From Bacteroidia bacterium (lineage in GTDB: Bacteria > Bacteroidota > Bacteroidia > Chitinophagales > Saprospiraceae), in NCBI GenBank assembly GCA_030431945.1, contig JAUIIF010000041.1, positions 1 to 14,396 of the forward strand: DNA of 14,396 bases. Direction: 5' to 3'. Below are positions 6,332-13,154 of the stretch, piece after piece; position 1 is the stretch's first letter, and every line of letters starts with the position of its first letter. The notes under the pieces are model-generated. The model saw only the letters and a program-made list of their open reading frames with translations, was not told the origin of the DNA and searched no databases. The position numbers were made by a program, and so were the translations under genes.

Positions 6332-9300
6332 TTACCCGAATTTGATCAGGTCCAGCAGGTCATCTGCGGTCAGGCTGGCGCTCTGTTCCGTTCCCGCCAG
6401 CAGGCTGTCGGCCAGGTCCCGCTTCTGGTGGTGCAGTTCGACGATTTTCTCTTCGATGGTGTTTTCACTTACGAAACGATAGACCGTAACCGGACGTTGC
6501 TGGCCGATCCGGTGCGCCCGGTCACTGGCCTGATCTTCCACTGCGGGGTTCCACCACGGGTCGAGGTGGATAACGTAGTCTGCTGCCGTCAGGGTCAGGC
6601 CCGTACCACCGGCCTTGAGGCTGATGAGGAAGACATCGCCCTCACCACGCTGGAAGGCCTGAACGGCCTCGTCGCGTTTTTTGCCGGGGGTACTGCCGTC
6701 GAGGTACTGGTATTCGATGCCTTCTTCAATAACCCAGTTTTCAACCAGCTTGAGGTGGCGTACGAACTGGGAAAAAATAAGGGCTTTGTGGCCGGTTTCG
6801 CGAATTTCGCGGATGGTTTCTGCCAGCAACTCCAGCTTGCTGCTGCCAATATCGACACTCGGGTCGACCATTTGCGGATGGCAGGCTGCCTGCCGCAACT
6901 TCATCAGTTGGGCGAGAATCTGGAAGCGCCGGTTCTGGCCATCGCTTTCGTCGATGCTTTCCAGGGCCCGCTGGCGCAGGGCCTCGTAAAAGGCCCGTTC
7001 CTGGGCGGAGAGCTCCACCGTGAGGGTAACTTCTGTTTTTGGTGGCAATTCTTCCAGTACTTCCTCTTTGCGCCGGCGCAGAATAAAGGGCTGGATAAGC
7101 CTGCGGAGCTGCTGGCGCCGCTCGTTATCATTGTTCTTCGTGATGGGGATGGTGTACTTCTCGTTGAACCGTTGAAAACCTCCGAGTAGCCCCGGGTTCA
7201 GGAACTGGAAGAGGTTCCAGAGCTCCCCGAGGTGGTTTTCGATGGGGGTACCGGTGGTGGCTACCCGGAAATCGCCCTGCAGGCTCATCGCTACCTGGCT
7301 GCGCTTCGTTCCCCGGTTCTTGATGGCCTGGGCCTCGTCAAGGATGATGGTCCCGAAACGCTTGGCGGCCAGGGCTTCCCCTTCAAAGGGAAGCAAGCCG
7401 TAGCTGACCACCAGCATATCGTAAGGGCCGACGGACTCGATCATTTCCTGACGATCTCCCTGGCCGAGGAGTACGGGGTTGAGGGTGGGGGCAAATTTTG
7501 CGGCTTCCCGGACCCAGTTACGCGTTACTGACGCCGGCGCAATGACCAGGGCCGGCCCCAGTTCGGCCCGGGCCTGCAGCATGGCCAGTCCCTGGATGGT
7601 CTTACCGAGGCCCATATCATCGGCCAGGCAGGCCCCCACGCCCCAGTCTGCCAAACGCATCAGCCAGCGGAAACCGTCGAGCTGGTAAGGCCGGAGTTCG
7701 GCCCGGAAGGTGGAGGGGACGCGGGCGATGGTCCGGTTAACGTTCTGAATCCGCTGCAGGCTTTCCCGCCAGGCGATATCTGCCTCGAAGCTGCCGAGCT
7801 GGTCTGCGACATCGTCCAGGATGCCGGCCGCCAGCGGGTGTAACTGCAAACCGTCCTTGCCGGTACTCAGCAGCCCCTCCATTTCCCGCAACTTGCGCCG
7901 CAGGTTTTCCGTGAGGGCTACGTACTGGCCTTCGCTGAGTTGGATGAATTTGCTCTGTTCGTTGTCGGCGACTTTTTCCATCAACTCCCGGAAGTTGATG
8001 ACCTGATTGTCGTCCACCTGAAGTTGCCCTTCCACGTCAAACCAACCGGCTTTTTCTTTGACGCCGAGGTTGAGGTCGCTGAAGTCGACGCTGCCCACCA
8101 GGCGAATGCGTTCGCCACGGGGGTGCTCCAGTACAATCTTATCCAGGGCGCGCTGTGGCTGTAGTTCCAGCAAGATGCTCAGGCAGTCTTCAATTTCGTC
8201 GACCTGCCATTCGTAGTCCCGGTGCACAATCTTCTGCAGGGTCGGGCAGGCCAGGATGACCATTTCGGCAGCTTCGATTTCGTCGGCCAGTTTTCGTTCG
8301 GCCATCCTGCGGTGGCCATCTGAATCACCGATGACCTTGTTGCGGCCTTTTCCAGGCTTAAAGTACTGGTCTTCTTCTGCCAGTGGCCGGACGAAGAACT
8401 CGACCTTGAACGTCTCACCAATTGGCAGGAGGTGGACGAAGGTCCGCTGGTCAGCTTTGGTTTCGTCAACGTCGTCAATCACCCCATTCAGGGTGCTTTG
8501 TACTTCCACGATTTTGCTCAGGTTACGACTTACCTCCTGGAGCCGGTGGCGCGCACGCTTGGGAATTTCCAGGCCCCCGCCGATTTGCCGGTGGATGCTG
8601 TCGTGGCTGTCGTTTACCTCAATCACCTGGTAGCGCGTCGGTGTTTCCTTGACGACCTGTACCCCGGTGCCGCTGAATTCCTGCGCAAAGCGCAGGTAGA
8701 GGCGGTTGTCGCCTTCCTCGATCAGCAACTGTGGGTTGCGGCGGACCAGGTCAACCCCTACTGCTGGGTTTTGGAGCAGGTAGAGGTTGGGGTGGCCAAC
8801 GAGTGCAAGCAGAGCATCCTCGTAGCGGATGCGGTAATGGCCGTTGGGGTGGTATTTGCTGAAATCCTCTTCAATGGACTGCGCTACGGACACATCCTGT
8901 GGAGTCATGCCCGCAACTTCTCCCTGTTTAACGCGCTTAAGGGCCACTTTGCGGCCTTTGGACCAGGAGCCGTTTTTAGCCAGGGTTTGCTCACGTGGCT
9001 CCAGTTCTTTCTTTTCAAAATCAACAAACCAGACAAAGCGGGCGGTTTTTTTTGCGCGCTTTTCGGCCCGTTGTTCCTGATTGCCCATGGTCGCCAGTAC
9101 TTCCAGGGCACGTTCCCAGGGCTCAATCCGCGGCATGGCATCGGCCAGGCTGAAGATGTGTAAATCCTTGCTCAAGGACTCGGCCCGCTTACTGAAGGCC
9201 TGGCGGGCTTCCTGGTTAGGGTGGCGGCTGGCCAAAACCCGGGTAAGTTCCATTTCTACCCAGGCGTAGCCATTCGTCTGGGCTTTATCCCGCAGCTGGT

Positions 9301-10468
9301 CCAGCTGCTCGATGTATTCCGGAGCGACGGGCTTGGTGGAGCTGTCGGTCCACATCCGGTACAAGGCCTGGAAGGTAAGGGTGAAGGCGTTGGCTTCCAT
9401 GCGTAACAAGCCGTCGTCAGCGACCAGCTGCCCGTGCTCATCGTTGCGGAGGTAAGCGAACAGGGACCGGAGGACCAAATAAGTTCCCCCGAGGCGGAGG
9501 TTATGGGTCGGGTCAATATTTTCCAGATGATGGCCGATGGTCTCAGCGTTCTTCACGCCGCCGTGGCGGAGTAAGGACAACAGGTAGAGGTATCCGGCCA
9601 GATGGGCCGGGAATTTGTCTTCGTATTCCCGTTGGTAACCTTTACGGACGTCCGCAATCAGCGCCAGGGCACCTTCATCATCATCGCGTAAGACGTGGTA
9701 GATCAGACTGATGGCCGCTTGTCGCCATTCTTCGGTTTCCAAATCCCCCCAAAGCCGGAGCCGGCTCCAGGCTCCCTGGAGGACGAAGGCTTCGGTGAGG
9801 AGTTCCCGTAATCGCCCGGCATCATTATTCCGGATCCGCTCGTGCTGCTCCAGGAATTCGATGAGGGGGTCGAGGGGTTCCAGGTTAGCGATGGCTTTCC
9901 GGAAGGCATTGTGAATATTGATTTCCTGCCAGGCGGGTAATAAATGTTCCACCCAGCGGGCGTCGAATTCTGCGAACAACGGATCGATAAAGATGCCCGT
10001 TTTCGCCTGGTCAGGATAAAAAGTTTCCGTTTCCCGTTGTAGCCGGTCGAAGCCGGCTTCATTCTGGAGGTAGAACGCGATGCGGATTTCCCGCATGAGG
10101 GCGAAGGGGCTGGAGGGTTGCCAGTATGTTTTGTAAGGCAATTCCCGGCGGACTTCGTTGAGGAGGTGTTCGAAGTCGGGGCGGCGGTGGGCGCGCCGCA
10201 TGACGGCTTCGCTCAGCGCCGGATTGATTCTCCAGGTTCTTTCGTCGTGACGATCCGCGACCTTAAGGCCGTGCAATTTATGTACGATTTCCTCGGTGGC
10301 AGCGTGCGTAAACCGACTTTCACCCGCCGGAGGCGCCAGCCCGATTTTATTCAGGAGGCGGGAAAGATCCAACACTGACTTTTCCTCATACACAATGCTC
10401 ATGGCGGTGGCTACATCGCGCTCGGTGGGGGAAAGACTATTCCAGGTATCTCGGAAAATTCCGTTCAT
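6332..10468 (-). CDS. SNF2-family DEAD/DEAH-box helicase with large N-terminal extension
   Basis: ATP-driven double-stranded nucleic acid translocase of the SNF2/RapA superfamily 2 type, 1378 residues. The motor fills the C-terminal third: LRPYQLDGFRW from 925, Walker A DDMGLGKT with Lys956, DEAQ (1044-1047), TTGTPIEN (about 1071-1078), LIFSQF (about 1230-1235), and motif VI SDRAHRIGQQRPV from about 1315 with the arginine finger. The DEAQ box is typical of bacterial SNF2 proteins. Residues about 10-95 look like a winged helix, about 100-480 like a helical-repeat region, and about 480-900 resembles the bacterial SNF2-associated region (FFVRPLAEEDQYFKPGKGR). No SWIM zinc motif (CxCxnCxH) is present. 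The start is an ATG at 10468. It follows nadB by 103 bp on the same strand. No methylase, nuclease or other defence partner is nearby, so a role in transcription recycling or chromatin-like remodelling is as likely as defence. Confidence 0.93.
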   Translation of the reverse strand: MNGIFRDTWNSLSPTERDVATAMSIVYEEKSVLDLSRLLNKIGLAPPAGESRFTHAATEEIVHKLHGLKVADRHDERTWRINPALSEAVMRRAHRRPDFEHLLNEVRRELPYKTYWQPSSPFALMREIRIAFYLQNEAGFDRLQRETETFYPDQAKTGIFIDPLFAEFDARWVEHLLPAWQEINIHNAFRKAIANLEPLDPLIEFLEQHERIRNNDAGRLRELLTEAFVLQGAWSRLRLWGDLETEEWRQAAISLIYHVLRDDDEGALALIADVRKGYQREYEDKFPAHLAGYLYLLSLLRHGGVKNAETIGHHLENIDPTHNLRLGGTYLVLRSLFAYLRNDEHGQLVADDGLLRMEANAFTLTFQALYRMWTDSSTKPVAPEYIEQLDQLRDKAQTNGYAWVEMELTRVLASRHPNQEARQAFSKRAESLSKDLHIFSLADAMPRIEPWERALEVLATMGNQEQRAEKRAKKTARFVWFVDFEKKELEPREQTLAKNGSWSKGRKVALKRVKQGEVAGMTPQDVSVAQSIEEDFSKYHPNGHYRIRYEDALLALVGHPNLYLLQNPAVGVDLVRRNPQLLIEEGDNRLYLRFAQEFSGTGVQVVKETPTRYQVIEVNDSHDSIHRQIGGGLEIPKRARHRLQEVSRNLSKIVEVQSTLNGVIDDVDETKADQRTFVHLLPIGETFKVEFFVRPLAEEDQYFKPGKGRNKVIGDSDGHRRMAERKLADEIEAAEMVILACPTLQKIVHRDYEWQVDEIEDCLSILLELQPQRALDKIVLEHPRGERIRLVGSVDFSDLNLGVKEKAGWFDVEGQLQVDDNQVINFRELMEKVADNEQSKFIQLSEGQYVALTENLRRKLREMEGLLSTGKDGLQLHPLAAGILDDVADQLGSFEADIAWRESLQRIQNVNRTIARVPSTFRAELRPYQLDGFRWLMRLADWGVGACLADDMGLGKTIQGLAMLQARAELGPALVIAPASVTRNWVREAAKFAPTLNPVLLGQGDRQEMIESVGPYDMLVVSYGLLPFEGEALAAKRFGTIILDEAQAIKNRGTKRSQVAMSLQGDFRVATTGTPIENHLGELWNLFQFLNPGLLGGFQRFNEKYTIPITKNNDNERRQQLRRLIQPFILRRRKEEVLEELPPKTEVTLTVELSAQERAFYEALRQRALESIDESDGQNRRFQILAQLMKLRQAACHPQMVDPSVDIGSSKLELLAETIREIRETGHKALIFSQFVRHLKLVENWVIEEGIEYQYLDGSTPGKKRDEAVQAFQRGEGDVFLISLKAGGTGLTLTAADYVIHLDPWWNPAVEDQASDRAHRIGQQRPVTVYRFVSENTIEEKIVELHHQKRDLADSLLAGTEQSASLTADDLLDLIKFG

Positions 10469-10494
10469 TCGGTGGGGATTATTAGCTAAGCTGC

Positions 10495-10509
10495 TACCGC
10501 AAGGCGGTA
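10495..10509. repeat. Small perfect hairpin upstream of the SNF2 gene
   Basis: TACCGC (10495-10500) and GCGGTA (10504-10509) form a 6-bp perfect stem with an AAG loop, 27 bases before the SNF2 ATG and inside the 103-bp gap after nadB. TTAGCTAA at 10482-10489 is an additional short palindrome next to it. No T-run follows on the minus strand, so nadB termination here is doubtful. Its size and position resemble the hairpin ahead of the GMC gene at 4392-4408. Confidence 0.35.
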
Positions 10510-10571
10510 ACCCTTTCTAAAGGCTTGGCGTATCCCGTTAGTTGTATCCGGTGTCGATTTTTTTCCGCTTG

Positions 10572-12170
10572 TTACAACACGCTGTACTGGAGGAAGTCGG
10601 CTTTTTCCGGATAGTCGGTCGTATAGTGGAGGCCACGGCTTTCGTGGCGCAGGTTGGCGGCTTTCGTTACCAGGTAACCTACCGTGATGAGGTTTCGCAG
10701 TTCACAGAGCTGCGTACTGACCAGGCTGTTCTTGTACAGGTCTTCAGTTTCGGTAGAAAGCAATTCCAGTCGTTTACGGGCTCGTTCGAGTCGTTTGTTG
10801 CTGCGGACGATACCGACGTAGCTGGACATTACTTCCTTCAACTCTTTGGTACTCTGCGTAATCAACACCTGCTCGTCCGGCTTGGCAGTAGCTGTCCGGT
10901 TCCAACTGGGAATGTCTTCCCGCATCGCGGCATTGTCAATATTTGCTGCAACCGAGTGGGCAATGCGGTGGCCAAAAACCAAAGCCTCCAGCAAACTATT
11001 GCTGGCCAGCCGGTTTGCGCCGTGGAGACCGGTGCTGGTGCATTCACCGCAGGCATACAGCTGATTAACGGAAGTTTTTCCGTATTCGTCCACCTTTACC
11101 CCACCACACATATAGTGGCAGGCCGGACAAACGGGGATTAAATCTTTTTTAGGGTTGATGCCGATGCTCAGGCATTTTTCGTGAATCGTCGGGAAGTGCT
11201 TAATGAAGTGTTCTTCGTCAATGTGGGTACAATCAAGACACATGTACTCCAGGCCGGCCAACTTCATTTCGTTGTCGATGGCCCGGGCAACGATGTCACG
11301 CGGAGCCAGGGACCCGCGGGGGTCATAATCGTGCATAAACTCGGTGCCGTCCGGACGCTTTAAAATGGCGCCTTCTCCCCGCACGGCCTCACTCACCAGG
11401 AAGGCCTGAGGGTCGAGGCCCGGATTGTAGAGGGCCGTAGGGTGAAACTGGACGAACTCCATGTTCTCGAGGTGGACCTTGGCCCGGTAGGCCATGGCGA
11501 TGCCATCTCCGGTAGCGATGACCGGGTTGGTGGTGCTACGGTAAATCTGACCGTTGCCGCCGGCGGCAAGTACCGTGTTTTTTGCCAGAATTTTATCGAT
11601 TTCTCCCGTTTGCCGATTCAGGACATAGCAGCCGTAGCAGGTGATGTCCGGCGTGAGTTTAGTAACGATGTAGCCGAGATGGTGCTGCGTCAGCAGGTCG
11701 AGGGCAAAGTAGTGTTCATGTACCACTAGGTTATCAAGCGTTGCTGCTTTGGCGCTGAGGGCCCGCTGAATTTCCCAACCCGTCAGGTCCTTATAGTGCA
11801 GGATTCGGTTTTCTGAGTGCCCGCCTTCGCGACCGAGATCATACTTCTTGAATTGGTCCGTATCAAACCGGGTGCCCCACTCAATAATTTCTTCGACCCG
11901 AACGGGACCTTCTTCCACCACAATGCGCACGATCTGTTCGTCACAGAGCCCGGCGCCTGCATCCAGGGTGTCGGCAATATGCTTTTCGTAGTTGTCGGAG
12001 CCATGATCCCAAACGGCGGCCACCCCTCCCTGGGCGTAGCTCGTATTGCTTTCTCTTTCGTTCACTTTGGTGAGAACGTCAATTTTGAGGTCGGGGCGCA
12101 AAAGCGCCAGTTTAATACCGGTACTTAGTCCGGCGATACCGGAACCGATGATGAGGACGTCTGTTTGCAT
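10572..12170 (-). CDS. nadB: L-aspartate oxidase (NadB)
   Basis: Flavoprotein that oxidises L-aspartate to iminoaspartate, the first step of de novo NAD synthesis; NadA then condenses the product with dihydroxyacetone phosphate. The 532-residue length is normal. The FAD Rossmann motif IIGSGIAG has G9, G11 and G14; SYAQGGVAAV (44-53), REGGHSENRILH (114-125), EFVQFHPTALY with His243, APRDIVAR with Arg291, HYMCGG with His352 and GLHGANRLASNSLLE are the conserved flavin and substrate segments of the NadB/SdhA/FrdA family. The REGGHS and GLHGANRLASNS motifs favour NadB over succinate dehydrogenase. Oddly it carries three CxxC pairs: C311/C314, C348/C351 (plus C355) and C374/C377. The start is an ATG at 12170, 29 bp after the preceding membrane-protein gene, so the two are probably co-transcribed. 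nadA and nadC are not in the window. Confidence 0.96.
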   Translation of the reverse strand: MQTDVLIIGSGIAGLSTGIKLALLRPDLKIDVLTKVNERESNTSYAQGGVAAVWDHGSDNYEKHIADTLDAGAGLCDEQIVRIVVEEGPVRVEEIIEWGTRFDTDQFKKYDLGREGGHSENRILHYKDLTGWEIQRALSAKAATLDNLVVHEHYFALDLLTQHHLGYIVTKLTPDITCYGCYVLNRQTGEIDKILAKNTVLAAGGNGQIYRSTTNPVIATGDGIAMAYRAKVHLENMEFVQFHPTALYNPGLDPQAFLVSEAVRGEGAILKRPDGTEFMHDYDPRGSLAPRDIVARAIDNEMKLAGLEYMCLDCTHIDEEHFIKHFPTIHEKCLSIGINPKKDLIPVCPACHYMCGGVKVDEYGKTSVNQLYACGECTSTGLHGANRLASNSLLEALVFGHRIAHSVAANIDNAAMREDIPSWNRTATAKPDEQVLITQSTKELKEVMSSYVGIVRSNKRLERARKRLELLSTETEDLYKNSLVSTQLCELRNLITVGYLVTKAANLRHESRGLHYTTDYPEKADFLQYSVL

Positions 12171-12199
12171 GGTCGTAAGGTCGAGGCTTGGTTTAAGGG

Positions 12200-12793
12200 C
12201 TAAAGTAAGTTGTTCTCACGTAATGACCAGGGTATGGGGTCCTTGAGTTCCATACGTAAGTCTTCCGGCAAGGCCCGGTATTGTAAAAACTCCTGCTTCA
12301 GCAACGCTGTTATTTGGTGCGGCTCCAGTTTCAGGTTATTCGTCGGAATAACAATGGGGGTGCCGTGTCGCTTTAGGTTAGACCGCAGTCCCCACCGTTG
12401 CAGCAGCCCCTTTGCCCTTTGGAGGAATCGCTCAGGGTCAGTTACGCCAATTACCACAAAGTGGTTCCCGGCAATAACCTTGGCATCAATGGTTGTTACC
12501 TCATCCCACGGAATGGTACGGTGCTGAGGAGAGGTTTTGTCGTGAATACCCACAGTATTGATCGTCAATCCTTCTTCCTTCTGGCTGGCCTGACGAAACA
12601 ACTGAAAAGCCCCCAATGCGAACAAAACGGCATTTATCCCCATCGCCAGTAAAACGAAAGGACGGAGGTCCGGGATAAACAAACTGTCGGCCTGCAGCAG
12701 TACCGGCAGACTCAGCAGGAACAAAAAAGTACAAACGGCGGCCAGGGCATAAAGCCGGGTTTTATTCTGGGGGATTCGGTACGGATATTCCAT
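12200..12793 (-). CDS. STM3941-like two-TM protein
   Basis: A 197-residue membrane protein of unknown role. Two hydrophobic helices lie at about 13-34 and 45-66, separated by a short polar turn. A cytoplasmic domain follows, with a PH-like strand pattern: GLTINTVGIHD, RTIPWDEVTTIDAKVI, HFVVIGVTDPERFL, then GTPIVIPTNNLKLEPHQITALL and a final helix. The order IPWDEV, VTDPERF and GTPIVI...L resembles the STM3941 family, which is widespread but uncharacterised. I start at the ATG at 12793; the TTG codon directly before it could also be read but adds only one residue. It probably heads a transcript with nadB (29-bp gap). A perfect 13-bp palindrome lies 34 bases upstream. Confidence 0.78.
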   Translation of the reverse strand: MEYPYRIPQNKTRLYALAAVCTFLFLLSLPVLLQADSLFIPDLRPFVLLAMGINAVLFALGAFQLFRQASQKEEGLTINTVGIHDKTSPQHRTIPWDEVTTIDAKVIAGNHFVVIGVTDPERFLQRAKGLLQRWGLRSNLKRHGTPIVIPTNNLKLEPHQITALLKQEFLQYRALPEDLRMELKDPIPWSLRENNLL

Positions 12794-12826
12794 CAAAAGG
12801 ATAAACGGAGCAGTTTCCGACTTGGT

Positions 12827-12839
12827 TGTTAAGTTAACA
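12827..12839. promoter_or_regulatory. Perfect palindrome, candidate operator
   Basis: TGTTAA-G-TTAACA is a perfect dyad of 6-bp arms around a single G, AT-rich and 34-46 bases upstream of the ATG of the STM3941-like gene that leads into nadB. That size, symmetry and position fit a binding site for a dimeric regulator over the promoter. The regulator is unknown; a link to NAD control (for example an NrtR-type repressor) is speculation from the downstream nadB. Confidence 0.33.
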
Positions 12840-12935
12840 CTTTACCCGGCTGGCTTATTTTATTGAAGACAACGGATGAAGGCGGTAAGAAAGCGATTGC
12901 CCTACGTCACGGTTCCGACTTTAGCCGGGATAATG

Positions 12936-12943
12936 TAGGTTTG
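12936..12943 (+). promoter_or_regulatory. -7 promoter element toward the histidine kinase
   Basis: TAGGTTTG is a perfect match to the Bacteroidota -7 consensus TAnnTTTG. At the 19-base spacing only TTCC is found in place of TTTG, so the -33 box is weak. Transcription would start near 12950, giving a leader of about 205 bases before the kinase start. TAGGT here and ACCTA at 12956-12960 form a short inverted repeat across the start site, a possible regulator contact. Confidence 0.38.
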
Positions 12944-12967
12944 TAGAAATAATGTACCTAAGCCGGA

Positions 12968-13055
12968 GGGAGCGGGGAAAATCAGAGCACCGTTAGCGTG
13001 GCTCCCGGTGCGGCAAAAAAACGTCAGCAACGCCTGCTGGCTGGCAAGGCTTTTT
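12968..13055 (+). promoter_or_regulatory. Possible structured leader of the histidine kinase mRNA
   Basis: GGGAGC (12968-12973) can pair with GCTCCC (13001-13006), while GCACCG (12987-12992) can pair with CGGTGC (13006-13011). The two stems share base 13006 and cross one another, so they would be alternatives or form a pseudoknot. Downstream, CAGCA/TGCTG (13025-13029, 13035-13039) and a weak GCCT/AGGC stem (13032-13035, 13047-13050) are followed by five T residues at 13051-13055, like a poor intrinsic terminator. I do not recognise a known riboswitch class; chance folding is quite possible. Confidence 0.22.
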
Positions 13056-13154
13056 AACGAAGTCAGTAACCACGATGGCTAATGAAAAAATCCCCCATTA
13101 CTTTTACTTAGGTATAACTGTCCTGCGGGCCAAACCTTTCAACCGTTACCCCCT

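Larger units (their letters stand above)
12794..13154. other. 361-bp divergent intergenic region
   Basis: This lies between the minus-strand STM3941-like/nadB cluster and the plus-strand histidine kinase, so it must carry the promoters for both directions. It contains a 13-bp palindrome (12827-12839), a plus-strand -7 box (12936-12943) and several hairpin-forming stretches between 12960 and 13055. No tRNA, known riboswitch class or credible small ORF was recognised. Confidence 0.6.

Noticed and set aside
6290..7189. A 299-codon plus-strand open frame opposite the helicase motor
   Set aside because: It mirrors the conserved helicase motifs on the other strand and shows no domain or initiation signal of its own.
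8432..9163. A 243-codon plus-strand open frame inside the SNF2 N-terminus
   Set aside because: It is antisense to a continuous 1378-codon gene and shows no independent evidence of coding.
6332..10468. The SNF2 helicase as the core of an anti-phage defence island
   Set aside because: SNF2 helicases do occur in such systems, but here the neighbours are nadB, a small membrane protein and purQ, with no nuclease, methylase, PLD, or mobile-element genes.
12794..13154. A tRNA, riboswitch or small RNA gene in the divergent intergenic region
   Set aside because: No cloverleaf or T-loop sequence was seen, and no match to remembered core motifs of TPP, cobalamin, glycine, SAM or c-di-GMP riboswitches, SRP RNA or RNase P RNA; only generic hairpins are visible.
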